30,791 bases of DNA from an uncultured Planctomycetaceae bacterium (GTDB lineage: Bacteria > Planctomycetota > Planctomycetia > Pirellulales > Pirellulaceae). The notes under the pieces are model-generated. The model ran no database searches and was not told the DNA's origin. It saw nothing but the letters and a program-made list of their open reading frames with translations. The stretch covers positions 1 to 30,791 of the forward strand of contig CAIYOB010001372.1 in NCBI GenBank assembly GCA_903927685.1, given 5' to 3'. Of the stretch, positions 8,196 to 15,945 are shown piece after piece (position 1 is the stretch's first letter; each line of letters starts with the position of its first letter). The position numbers were made by a program, and so were the translations under genes.

Positions 8196-8951
8196 ATGCA
8201 CCTTCTCGAAATGACTTGGCCTCAGGTGGCGGCACTCCCGCCTCAGACGCCGGTGGTGATCCCGATCGCGGCCCTGGAGCAGCACGGCGGGCATCTGCCC
8301 CTGGTCACCGACAGCCTGCTGTTGGGCGAAGTGATCCGCCGGGCGCACGAGTCGTTGGGCGACGGGGTCCTGGTTGCCCCGCTGCTGTGGCTGGGCAATT
8401 CGGAGCATCACCTGGACTTCCCCGGCACGATGTCGGCCGCGCCGCGGACCTACTTGGATTTGCTGAAGGACCTGGTCGGAAACTTCCTGTTCCATGGCTT
8501 CCAGCGGATCGTGCTGCTAAACGGCCACGGCGGGAATACCGTCCCGTCGCAGCAGGCGCTGTTCGAAGTGCGCCAGCAGCGGCGGCAGGCGTCCGACTTG
8601 TTGCTGTGCGCCACCTACTGGTCGCTGGGCGCGCAGCCGCGCACACTGGACCCGTCGTTTGCCCAGCCGCAGATGGGGCACGCCTGTGAATGGGAGACCT
8701 CGATGATGCTGCAGATTCGGCCCGACCTGGTGGGCGACTTTCGCCAATTGGCTCCCGTGCCGTTTGGCCGAGCATTTGCGCCCGCCCACCGGGCATGGAC
8801 GACCAAGCAGCGGTCCGCGCCCGGCCATATTGGCCAGCCGCACTTGGCCTCGGCCGCGAAGGGCGAAATCCTGTTCCACGCGTTTGCCGGTGACGTCGTC
8901 GCCCTGCTGCAGCGAGTCATCGACTGGGATGGACTGGAGTGGGATGCATGA
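8196..8951 (+). CDS. Creatininase-family amidohydrolase
   Basis: 251 residues from ATG at 8196, which follows AGGAAAGG. The family hallmarks are clear: ALEQHGGHLPLVTDS at about 26-40 (metal ligands E28, H30 and D39), the central NGHGGN at 109-114, and a C-terminal HACEWETSMML at 162-172. Creatininase-family enzymes are cytoplasmic metal-dependent hydrolases of cyclic or linear amides (creatinine, formamides, mycofactocin peptide in MftE), so the substrate is open. Length is typical for the family. A -10-like TACAAT at 8151-8156 lies 40 bases upstream, without a clear -35. The stop overlaps the start of the MFS gene (ATGA), so the two are coupled. The carrier may import this enzyme's substrate or a product. 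Confidence 0.9.
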   Translation: MHLLEMTWPQVAALPPQTPVVIPIAALEQHGGHLPLVTDSLLLGEVIRRAHESLGDGVLVAPLLWLGNSEHHLDFPGTMSAAPRTYLDLLKDLVGNFLFHGFQRIVLLNGHGGNTVPSQQALFEVRQQRRQASDLLLCATYWSLGAQPRTLDPSFAQPQMGHACEWETSMMLQIRPDLVGDFRQLAPVPFGRAFAPAHRAWTTKQRSAPGHIGQPHLASAAKGEILFHAFAGDVVALLQRVIDWDGLEWDA

Positions 8952-10285
8952 GCGCGCGGCCTGCGAGCGTGGGCACGTGGTGGGTCTGCGGCCTGCTGTT
9001 GCTGGCCCTGATGCTGAACTACATGGACCGCCAGACCCTGTCGCTGACGATCGTCCCGATCAGCACCGAACTGGGCCTCTCCAACACGCAGTACGGCAGC
9101 CTGGAAAAGGGCTTCAGCTACGCCTTCGCTTTCGGCGGCCTGCTGGCCGGTTGGCTGGCCGACAAAGTCAGCGTCCGCTGGCTGTATCCGTTGATCCTGT
9201 GTGCCTGGTCGGCAGCCGGCATCGCCAGCGGCTTCGCGGACCGCATCGGCCAGGCGTTCGCGCCGCTGGTTGATGCCTGGTGGCCCGGCTCGGTCGATCC
9301 CGATAGTCCGACCAGCTGTACCTTTCTCGGTTTCCTGGTCTGCCGCACAGCCCTTGGTTTCTTCGAATCCGGCCAGTGGCCCTGCGCGCTGATCACGACC
9401 CAGCGCCTGCTGGCCCCCGCCGATCGGCCGTTCGGCAACGGGCTGTTGCAGAGCGGCGCGTCCGTGGGGGCGATCCTGACGCCGCTGGTGGTGCAAGCCC
9501 TGGCGACCGACCAGCCCGGGACGTGGCGGTGGCCGTTTGTCGTGATCGGCGTCGCGGGCCTGCTGTGGATCCTGCCTTGGACGTGGCTGGTCGCCGGGGT
9601 TCGCCTGGGGCCGTTGCCTCGCGGCGTCTCGGCCGACAAGGAAGCCGCGGCTCCGCTTCGGACCCCGCGGGGGCTGCTGGCGCGGCGGGTCCTGGCCTTG
9701 TGCGCCGTGGTCGTGGCGATCAATCTGACGTGGCACTTCTTCCGGGTCTGGCTGCCGAAGATGCTGGAAGAGTATCACGGATATCCAGCCGACCGCGTCC
9801 GCTACTTCACTGCCGCCTACTACATCGCGACCGACTTGGGCTGCCTTACGGCCGGATTCGCCGTCCGCCTGTTGACGGCCCGGCGGATGTCCGTGCACAC
9901 CGCCCGGCTGACCGTCTTCTTCGCCTGTGCGTTGCTCACGGCGCTCAGCACCGTCGCGTCCGGCCTGGGCCGCAGTCCGCTGTTGCTGGTCTTGCTGCTG
10001 TTGATCGGCTTCGGTTCGCTGGGGCTGTTCCCGAACTACTACTCGCTGACCCAAGAGATCTCGCCCCGACACCAGGGCAAGCTGACCGGATTCTTCGGCT
10101 GCGTGACCTGGATTGCGACCGCCGAGATGCAACAGTTGGTGGGCCAGCACGTGGACCACACCCACTCGTATGCCGTCGGGATCTTCTGGGTCGGCCTGGC
10201 GCCGGCCGTGGCGTTCGTGGCCTTGTGTCTGCTGTGGGGCTCGGCCGATCAATCGCGGCGGAACAGCGATTCCGGTGGACCCTGA
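8948..10285 (+). CDS. MFS transporter, anion:cation symporter (ACS)-like
   Basis: 445 residues from ATG 8948, inside the stop codon of the creatininase gene and preceded by GGAG at 8936-8939. Twelve hydrophobic segments can be counted. The first ends in LNYMDRQTLSL, a signature of the ACS family (hexuronate, glucarate and organic anion carriers), and the loop between helices 2 and 3 reads GGLLAGWLADKVSVRW, the usual MFS motif A region. The segment GFFESGQWPCALITTQR resembles the ACS motif after helix 4. An insert of about 30 residues (near 105-130) between helices 3 and 4 is longer than usual. It sits in the inner membrane and probably takes up an organic acid or sugar acid. Its last 37 bases overlap the convergent gene. 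Confidence 0.88.
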   Translation: MSARPASVGTWWVCGLLLLALMLNYMDRQTLSLTIVPISTELGLSNTQYGSLEKGFSYAFAFGGLLAGWLADKVSVRWLYPLILCAWSAAGIASGFADRIGQAFAPLVDAWWPGSVDPDSPTSCTFLGFLVCRTALGFFESGQWPCALITTQRLLAPADRPFGNGLLQSGASVGAILTPLVVQALATDQPGTWRWPFVVIGVAGLLWILPWTWLVAGVRLGPLPRGVSADKEAAAPLRTPRGLLARRVLALCAVVVAINLTWHFFRVWLPKMLEEYHGYPADRVRYFTAAYYIATDLGCLTAGFAVRLLTARRMSVHTARLTVFFACALLTALSTVASGLGRSPLLLVLLLLIGFGSLGLFPNYYSLTQEISPRHQGKLTGFFGCVTWIATAEMQQLVGQHVDHTHSYAVGIFWVGLAPAVAFVALCLLWGSADQSRRNSDSGGP

Positions 10286-11505
10286 TAGCGGACTTCCATC
10301 TCGGGCGTCGGGACCAACACCTGGCCCCGCGCGAGCGACTCGACGCCGCCGATCACCATGCCGGATGTCAGCAGCGTCCGTTCGACCGGGTACGGTGCCC
10401 GCTGTTCCAGCACCAGGGTCTCGATATGCCGCGCCAGCGGATTGAAGAAATCGGCCGTCGTCGCGCTCTGGCCGGGCATCGGCAAGTACATCTGGCACGA
10501 GACGATCTCGCCCGTGTCCCGCCGCCAGCCGGCATAGTTGAAATCACGGATCGCCGCCAGCAACAGCGTCGTTCGGAAGCCGTCCCGATGCTCGATCAAG
10601 TAGCCCAGCGTCTCGGGCAACGCCTGCCGAGCCCACTCGAACGTCACGCGATCGGTGGGATATCCGCCCTGGACGGGCAAGTTGTGGCTGCGGCACAAGG
10701 CGGCGACGACCAGTTGCCGCGTCACCTCGCGGTCCGGCGCTGCCAGCGCCTCCCAGAGCCCGGCCCCGCGCAGCGCGTGAACGCTGGTGATGCCGACTTC
10801 ACCACCGCGCCGCCGCTCGGACATGCACTGGGCGGTCTCCAGGCCGTGGAAGTCATAGCTGTCCACGCCGCCGTAGCCCACGCACACGCTTTCCGCCAGC
10901 GGAGCGTCGAACGGCATGTCGACCGCCGGCAGTCGCCAGGTGACGGGCAGTGACGAGCCGGCCAGGAAGGCGAACCCGAGCCGTTTCGCAGCGGCGACCA
11001 TCTCCGCGCACTGCGTCCACTCCGTGGCCAGGTGCTTGTCGTTGAACACCGGCACCGCCCGGCCGCTGGCCTCGAACACCTTGATGACTTCCTTGAACCA
11101 AGCGTAGCGCGGGTACAACTTCTGTCCCTGCGCGTTGTTCGGATAGTCCCCGTGTTCGGCGATGATTACCACGCCGTCCACGGCCAGCGTCGAGCCGCCC
11201 AGCGTCAGGGCCTCGGCAAGCGAAGGAAACTGCCGCAAGCCATGCCGACGGATCCGTTCGCGGCCCAAGTCATTGGCGGGGAACTGGTCCAGGTACACGG
11301 ACGCCACGTCGAACCGCGGGGCCTGCCAGCGGCCGCCCCAGGTGTAGCCCAGCGTATGCCGATCCAGAAAATGCTGGGCGTGCGAATACTGCTGCACCAC
11401 GGTCCCCAGAAAGGCGATCTTCTTCCGCGCCGGCGCGGCCCCGCTGAACACTCCTGCCGCACACGAGCCGGCTGCCGCCGACAAGAACAATCGCCGTGTC
11501 AACAT
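10249..11505 (-). CDS. Tat-exported protein of unknown function
   Basis: 418 residues. ATG at 11505 is chosen because a GAGGAG site lies about 10 bases upstream and a twin-arginine leader follows at once (MLTRRLFLSAAAGSCAAGVF). The mature part begins with a Rossmann-like strand (KKIAFLGTVVQQYSHAQHF), and contains VDGVVIIAEHGDYP, AVPVFNDKHLATEW and VDSYDFHGLETAQC. The pattern of an early GxxG-like turn and a 'DKHLA' segment faintly recalls Gfo/Idh-type oxidoreductases, many of which are Tat-exported in planctomycetes. No complete nucleotide-binding motif is present, so I leave it unassigned. It overlaps the MFS gene tail to tail by 37 bases, and its upstream side is an intergenic region of 464 bases. 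Confidence 0.85.
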   Translation of the reverse strand: MLTRRLFLSAAAGSCAAGVFSGAAPARKKIAFLGTVVQQYSHAQHFLDRHTLGYTWGGRWQAPRFDVASVYLDQFPANDLGRERIRRHGLRQFPSLAEALTLGGSTLAVDGVVIIAEHGDYPNNAQGQKLYPRYAWFKEVIKVFEASGRAVPVFNDKHLATEWTQCAEMVAAAKRLGFAFLAGSSLPVTWRLPAVDMPFDAPLAESVCVGYGGVDSYDFHGLETAQCMSERRRGGEVGITSVHALRGAGLWEALAAPDREVTRQLVVAALCRSHNLPVQGGYPTDRVTFEWARQALPETLGYLIEHRDGFRTTLLLAAIRDFNYAGWRRDTGEIVSCQMYLPMPGQSATTADFFNPLARHIETLVLEQRAPYPVERTLLTSGMVIGGVESLARGQVLVPTPEMEVRYQGPPESLFRRD

Positions 11506-11900
11506 GGCCTTGTCTCCTCGCTGAGAGGGGGCGAATAGCTCCAGATCTCGTCCGTGGTGAATCCGCTCGCCCGCAGATCCGAATACTCCCCTGCAATGTA
11601 CCGGCGGCCCACCGTTTCCGACAGTGCCCTTCAGTGCCTTCAGTGCCGAAACCCGGCGACAAGCGAAAGCGTCTGCCGCCGAGATCCGGGCGGCACCGTT
11701 CGAGAAATGACTGTCGAGACTCTGTCGCGGCCTGGGAAAGCGTTTGTGTGTAGCACCGAGCGCAAGCATCCCACGGACAATCCGTGGGCATTTATCAGCC
11801 CCCGCGCTGCCCGCACCGCGGAGGGTCGCGCGCAGGACCTCCCGTGCAAGTCAGACACTTATTCCTCGAACGAAGCTGCCCAGATCCGATAACCGAATCA
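11506..11900. other. Intergenic region between divergent Tat-protein and VOC genes
   Basis: I find no gene here: short frames on both strands lack ribosome binding sites and protein-like composition. It holds an 8-bp hairpin at 11770-11788, and the promoters of both flanking genes must lie in or near it. A CTTCAGTGC repeat occurs twice (about 11629 and 11638). Confidence 0.5.
11770..11788. repeat. 8-bp perfect hairpin in the divergent intergenic region
   Basis: CCCACGGA and TCCGTGGG are exact inverted repeats around a CAA loop. The symmetry would suit either a dimeric regulator binding site or a short RNA hairpin. No T-run follows. Confidence 0.55.
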
Positions 11901-11929
11901 TTGACGGCTGGGTGTCACGTCCCTAAGCT
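11901..11929 (+). promoter_or_regulatory. Promoter-like site for the VOC gene
   Basis: TTGACG (11901-11906), a 17-base spacer and TAAGCT (11924-11929). The -35 matches the sigma-70 consensus at 5 of 6 positions, the -10 only at 3 of 6. A start near 11936 would leave a leader of about 34 bases. Confidence 0.35.
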
Positions 11930-11969
11930 TCTTCGCAGTACTACCGGCTCCAAACCGCGGAGGGGAAGC

Positions 11970-12446
11970 ATGACTGTCAAACCGATTCCCGCTGGCTACC
12001 ATAGCCTGACGCCTTATCTGATTGTCAAGGACGCGGCCGACGCCATGGAGTTCTACAGGCGGGCCTTCAACGCCACCGAGATCATGCGACTGGGAGGCCC
12101 GGACGGGCGAGTCGCGCACGCGGAGATGCAGATCGGCGACTCGCGGATCATGCTCGCCGACGAGGTCCCGGAGATGAACGCCCTGGCGCCTCAGGCCCCC
12201 GGCAGTTCGGGCGTAGGCTTTTGCCTGTACGTCGACAACGTCGACGCAATGGTGGCCCAAGCGATCGCTGCCGGCGCCACCGTCCAGCGTCCGTTGCAGG
12301 ATCAATTCTACGGGGACCGGTCGGCGACTCTGGAAGACCCGTACGGCCACGTTTGGACAGTCGCCACGCACATCGAGGACGTGCCGCAGGAGGAAGTCCA
12401 CCGGCGGATGGAAGCCATGCTGAACCTGGCGGGCAGCCAGCCCTGA
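11970..12446 (+). CDS. VOC superfamily (glyoxalase/PhnB-like) protein
   Basis: 158 residues from ATG 11970, preceded by a strong GGAGGGGAAG. Two beta-alpha-beta-beta-beta units of the vicinal oxygen chelate fold can be followed: SLTPYLIVKDAADAMEFYRR then HAEMQIGDSRIMLADE, and FCLYVDNVDAMVAQAI then FYGDRSATLEDPYGHVW. This is the layout of the PhnB/YdcJ-like subgroup (COG2764), which lacks a well-defined reaction. Some members are glyoxalase or antibiotic-resistance relatives, and many bind no known substrate. It is cytoplasmic, stands alone, and ends 180 bases before the first POT transporter. Confidence 0.9.
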   Translation: MTVKPIPAGYHSLTPYLIVKDAADAMEFYRRAFNATEIMRLGGPDGRVAHAEMQIGDSRIMLADEVPEMNALAPQAPGSSGVGFCLYVDNVDAMVAQAIAAGATVQRPLQDQFYGDRSATLEDPYGHVWTVATHIEDVPQEEVHRRMEAMLNLAGSQP

Positions 12447-12515
12447 GCGTCATCGACGGCTCCGGCTTCCGACGGGTCGAACGGCATTGACTGCTCCTGT
12501 CCCAACCGCTCGGCG

Positions 12516-12545
12516 TTGACGACCGGGGGGCCTGTGGCTTATAAC
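12516..12545 (+). promoter_or_regulatory. Sigma-70-like promoter for the first POT transporter
   Basis: TTGACG at 12516-12521 is followed after 18 bases by TATAAC at 12540-12545 (or after 17 by TTATAA). Each element matches 5 of 6 consensus positions. Transcription would start near 12552, giving a leader of about 74 bases before the GTG start. Confidence 0.55.
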
Positions 12546-12625
12546 GACGCGGCCTCGAGCTGACTGGGCGGCTGCGCCCGGCGGGGCGGGCACGCGACGA
12601 CATCGATTCCCGAGGAGGCTGTGGC

Positions 12626-14128
12626 GTGAGTAGTGGCACCGCAAACCGGGGTACTCTTCTGGGGCATCCCAAGGGGCTGTTCGTTCTGTTCTTCACCGAA
12701 CTGTGGGAGCGGTTCAGCTTCTACAGCATGCGCGGGATCCTGACGCTGTATACCGCGGGCGTGGTCCTGGCAGCGTTGGGAACGGAGGCCGGAGGCCAGG
12801 CGGACGCGATCTACGGCGCCTACCTGGGCTTCGTCTACTCTTCGACGTTCATCGGGGGCATGCTGGCGGACCGGCTGCTGGGCCAGCGCCGCGCGATCTA
12901 CATCGGCGGGACCTTGATGGCCCTGGCCCAGTTCACACTGGCTGGGCACGCCCTGCTGGTGCAAGGCGGGACGCCGGTCGCCTCGCTGAATTGGCTGTTC
13001 TTCCTGGGCCTGGGGCTCCTGTCGGCCGGCAACGGCTTTTTCAAACCGAATATCTCGACCATCGTCGGGACGCTGTATGAACAGGGCGACGGCCGCCGCG
13101 ACGCGGCGTTCACGATCTTTTACATGGGCATCAACATCGGCGCGCTCTTGGCCAGTTTCTCCGCCGGGATCGCGCAGCAATTTGGTTGGCACCTGGGATT
13201 CTTGCTGGCCGGCGCGGGAATGATCCTGGGCCAGCTGACCTTCCTGTGGGGGCGGGGCACGATCGAGGGCAAGGGGCTGCCGCCGGAAGGCGCCAGCCTG
13301 CGCAACGTCGGCCGGCTGGGGATTCCCAACGGCGTCGTCCTGGCCTTGGGAATTGCCGCCTTCATCCCGGTGGTCGCGTACCTGATCTCGCAGCCCCAGT
13401 GGGTGCAAAACCTGGCGCTGATCATCGCCGGCCCGGTCGTGCTGTACCTGCTGTGGGAAGCGACGCGAGGCAGTCGCGAAGAGGCGGCGCGGATGATCGT
13501 GATCCTCGTCCTGTGCACCTTCTCGATGATGTTCTGGGGCTTCTTCGAATTGGCGGGCAGCACGATCACGCGGTTCACCGAGGACGTGGTCAATCGCAAC
13601 GTGTTCGGAACGGAAGTCCAAGCGGCTTTCCTGGCCAACTTCGTCAACCCGCTGCTGATCATCGCCCTGAGTATTCCCGCCGCCGCGCTGTGGGTCTGGC
13701 TGGACCGCCGCCGCCTGGAGCCGTCGTCGCCCCTGAAGTTCGTGTTGGGCCTGGGGTTCCTGTCGCTGGGCTTCGTGATGCTGCTGCTGGGCGCCAAGGA
13801 GGCGCAGGCGTCGAGCACGGGCAAGTGCGCGATGATCTGGCTGCTGCTGGGCTTCTTCTTCCATACCACGGGCGAATTGTGCCTGTCGCCGGTGGGCTTG
13901 TCCACGATCACCAAGCTGTCTCCGGCCCGGCTGGTTGGCATGTTCATGGGGGTCTGGTTCCTATCCAGTGCATTGGGGAACGTGCTGGCCCCCTGGGTCG
14001 CCGGCGCGGCGGCGGGCGGCGATTTCGACCAAGTGTTCCTGCGGATCGCTTTGATCACCGCCGGCGGCGGCGTGGTCTTGGCGGTGCTCGTGCCGCTGCT
14101 AAAGCGCATGATGCACGGCGTGAAGTAG
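12626..14128 (+). CDS. POT/PTR family proton-coupled peptide transporter (copy 1)
   Basis: 500 residues. The start is GTG at 12626, spaced 7 bases from AGGAGG (12613-12618). The first helix carries the POT hallmark FTELWERFSFYSMRGIL, where the ExxER pattern contributes proton coupling. About 14 hydrophobic segments follow, including LGFVYSSTFIGGMLADRLLG (MFS motif A position) and the FFKPNIST segment seen in bacterial di- and tripeptide carriers. It sits in the inner membrane and probably imports small peptides with protons. A second POT gene lies 152 bases downstream on the same strand but is clearly diverged (different first-helix sequence EIFERMAWYGMF), so this is an old duplication or two independent family members. 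Confidence 0.92.
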   Translation: MSSGTANRGTLLGHPKGLFVLFFTELWERFSFYSMRGILTLYTAGVVLAALGTEAGGQADAIYGAYLGFVYSSTFIGGMLADRLLGQRRAIYIGGTLMALAQFTLAGHALLVQGGTPVASLNWLFFLGLGLLSAGNGFFKPNISTIVGTLYEQGDGRRDAAFTIFYMGINIGALLASFSAGIAQQFGWHLGFLLAGAGMILGQLTFLWGRGTIEGKGLPPEGASLRNVGRLGIPNGVVLALGIAAFIPVVAYLISQPQWVQNLALIIAGPVVLYLLWEATRGSREEAARMIVILVLCTFSMMFWGFFELAGSTITRFTEDVVNRNVFGTEVQAAFLANFVNPLLIIALSIPAAALWVWLDRRRLEPSSPLKFVLGLGFLSLGFVMLLLGAKEAQASSTGKCAMIWLLLGFFFHTTGELCLSPVGLSTITKLSPARLVGMFMGVWFLSSALGNVLAPWVAGAAAGGDFDQVFLRIALITAGGGVVLAVLVPLLKRMMHGVK

Positions 14129-14131
14129 GCG

Positions 14132-14149
14132 TCAGGGACGGTTCCCTGA
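14132..14149 (+). terminator. Hairpin just after the first POT gene
   Basis: TCAGGGA and TCCCTGA form a 7-bp stem with a CGGT loop, beginning 4 bases after the stop codon. The following bases (GTACATCATTTATA) are AT-rich but not a true T-run, so termination would be partial. It stacks directly against the long inverted repeat that follows. Confidence 0.45.
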
Positions 14150-14154
14150 GTACA

Positions 14155-14264
14155 TCATTTATAACCCCCCATTTATAACCAGCCATTTCTTACCTGCGGC
14201 CCGATGAGCGATAACTCGTTCACGTCGAAATGTGGCTGGTTATAAATGGGGGGGTTATAAATGA
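14155..14264. repeat. 110-bp MITE-like element with 31/32-bp inverted arms between the two POT genes
   Basis: The left arm (14155-14185) and right arm (14233-14264) are inverted copies, differing only in the homopolymer (6 C against 7 G). Each arm itself contains two copies of CATTTATAACC in tandem. The 47-base middle can form a smaller hairpin (TGAGCG/CGTTCA). The AT-rich arms stand out sharply from the GC-rich surroundings. There is no long target-site duplication; only CA flanks both ends. The right arm ends 4 bases before the ribosome binding site of the second POT gene, so transcript folding could influence its translation. Confidence 0.85.
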
Positions 14265-14280
14265 CAAGAGGAGCGATGTC

Positions 14281-15891
14281 ATGGAGCAGTCCACCGCGGG
14301 GTTGGTTCAGCAGGTCCGGTCGCTGCCGCGTACGTTCTACGTGGCGAACACGATGGAGATTTTCGAGCGGATGGCGTGGTACGGCATGTTCACGCCGCTG
14401 GCGCTGTACCTGACGGATCCACGGCCGCGCGGCGGGCTGGGGCTGACCGAGGAGGATGCCGGAACGATCATCGGCATCGTCACGTTTGCCCTGTATCTGA
14501 TGCCCGTGATCACGGGAGCCTTGGGCGACCGCTTCGGCTACAAGAAGATGTTCCTGCTAGCCTATGCCATCCTGACGCCCTGCTATTACCTGCTGGGCAC
14601 GTTCAGCAGCTATGGCGGTTTCCTGCTGGGCTTTCTGTTCGTCGCGGTCGGCGCCGCGCTGTTCAAGCCGGTCGTGGTAGGCACCATCGCCCGGGTCACT
14701 TCGGAGCAGACATCGCAACTGGGATTTGGCATCTTCTATATGATGGTCAACGTCGGCGGCTTTCTCGGGCCGGCGATCTCCGGCTACCTGCGCAGCCCCG
14801 ACCCGGTCACGGGCGTGTCCCAGTGGAATCGCCTATTCGTCTGCTCGTCGATCTTCATTGCGATCAATTTCATCTGGGTCATTTTCTTCTACCACGAGCC
14901 GACGACCGAATCCGCATCCGCCAACAAACGCTCGGTCGGCAAAGTGCTCCGCGACGCGGTGGAGGTGCTGGGGAATGCCCGCTTCTTTGTCTGTGTATTC
15001 GGCATGCTGATCGCGTTCTTTGCGGCGGGCAAGGGGTGGCTGACGTGGACCTCGGCCGGGGCAGCCGCGGTCGGCTGGCTGGCCTTGAACCTGATCCTGG
15101 ACGCGGTGTTCCGCCGTAGCAATCCGCCGGTGGGCAGCGCAGATCAGCGAATCTGGCTGCTGAAGCCGATGCAGCTCAGCAACTGGCGTTTCGCCGTGTA
15201 CCTGCTGATCCTGTCGGGGTTCTGGACGGCGTTCAACCAGATCCTGGGCGGGGTGCCGCTGGTAGGCTACATTCGTGATTTTGTGGAGACCAGGCCGTTG
15301 CTGGACTTCCTGGCCGCGGTCCTGGGAGGCTTGGGGCTGTCGGGCTGGGCGCAAGGCATTACGGATTATGTCGCGGCGGGCGGCCAGTTCAACCCGGAGT
15401 GGATTTCCAACCTGGATCCGTTGTTCATTGTGATCTGCCAGATCGCTGTCTCGCTGACGGTGGCCCGGATGGGCCGGTTCCCCGGCATGATCACGGGCAT
15501 CGTGGTGGCCGGGATCGGCATCTCGCTGCCGGCGCTCAGCGGCGGAGGAACGGTGGGCGTGCTGCACGCTTCGGGGTGGCTGATGGTCGTGGCGGTGTTC
15601 ATCTTTGCCATCGGGGAAATGATGGCCAGTCCCACGAGCCAGGAGTATATCGGCAGCATTGCTCCCAAGGACAAAGTCGCCTTGTACATGGGCTACTACT
15701 TCGTCGCCGTGGCCCTCGGCAATTTATTCGGCAACGTGCTGGGCGGCATCGTGTACGGCAAGCTGGCCCGCGACCTCGGCCGGCCCGACTTGATGTGGCT
15801 GGTCTTCGGCGGCATGGCCTTGATAACGGCCCTGGCCCTGGCCTTGTACAACCGCTACGCGGTGCCGAAACCGACGACCGGGCGTGCCTAG
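14281..15891 (+). CDS. POT/PTR family proton-coupled peptide transporter (copy 2)
   Basis: 536 residues. ATG 14281 is spaced 7 bases from GAGGAG (14268-14273); an upstream in-frame start at 14230 lies inside the inverted repeat and is unlikely. The first helix reads NTMEIFERMAWYGMFTPLAL with the POT ExxER pattern. Other markers are GALGDRFGYKKMFLLAY (motif A), FKPVVVGTIARV and the FGIFYMMVNVGGFLGP segment of helix 5. About 12 to 14 membrane segments are seen, with a hydrophilic loop near 220-260 and a longer external part near 340-390. The probable role is proton-driven uptake of di- or tripeptides or related solutes. It could be co-transcribed with copy 1 across the inverted repeat. Confidence 0.92.
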   Translation: MEQSTAGLVQQVRSLPRTFYVANTMEIFERMAWYGMFTPLALYLTDPRPRGGLGLTEEDAGTIIGIVTFALYLMPVITGALGDRFGYKKMFLLAYAILTPCYYLLGTFSSYGGFLLGFLFVAVGAALFKPVVVGTIARVTSEQTSQLGFGIFYMMVNVGGFLGPAISGYLRSPDPVTGVSQWNRLFVCSSIFIAINFIWVIFFYHEPTTESASANKRSVGKVLRDAVEVLGNARFFVCVFGMLIAFFAAGKGWLTWTSAGAAAVGWLALNLILDAVFRRSNPPVGSADQRIWLLKPMQLSNWRFAVYLLILSGFWTAFNQILGGVPLVGYIRDFVETRPLLDFLAAVLGGLGLSGWAQGITDYVAAGGQFNPEWISNLDPLFIVICQIAVSLTVARMGRFPGMITGIVVAGIGISLPALSGGGTVGVLHASGWLMVVAVFIFAIGEMMASPTSQEYIGSIAPKDKVALYMGYYFVAVALGNLFGNVLGGIVYGKLARDLGRPDLMWLVFGGMALITALALALYNRYAVPKPTTGRA

Positions 15892-15945
15892 TGCGGGCAT
15901 TGTCGGGACGGCGAATCAGGGAGCAGGCCGCCGGAGGGCGCCCGG

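Noticed and set aside
8615..10498. Long minus-strand reading frame of 627 codons opposite the creatininase and MFS genes
   Set aside because: It is antisense to two confidently identified genes, rich in Arg/Gln/Asp/Gly as expected of the opposite strand in GC-rich DNA, and has no domain motif.
14230..14280. Upstream ATG extension of the second POT gene
   Set aside because: The extra 17 codons lie inside the inverted repeat and before the ribosome binding site; ATG 14281 is properly spaced and starts the normal N-terminus.
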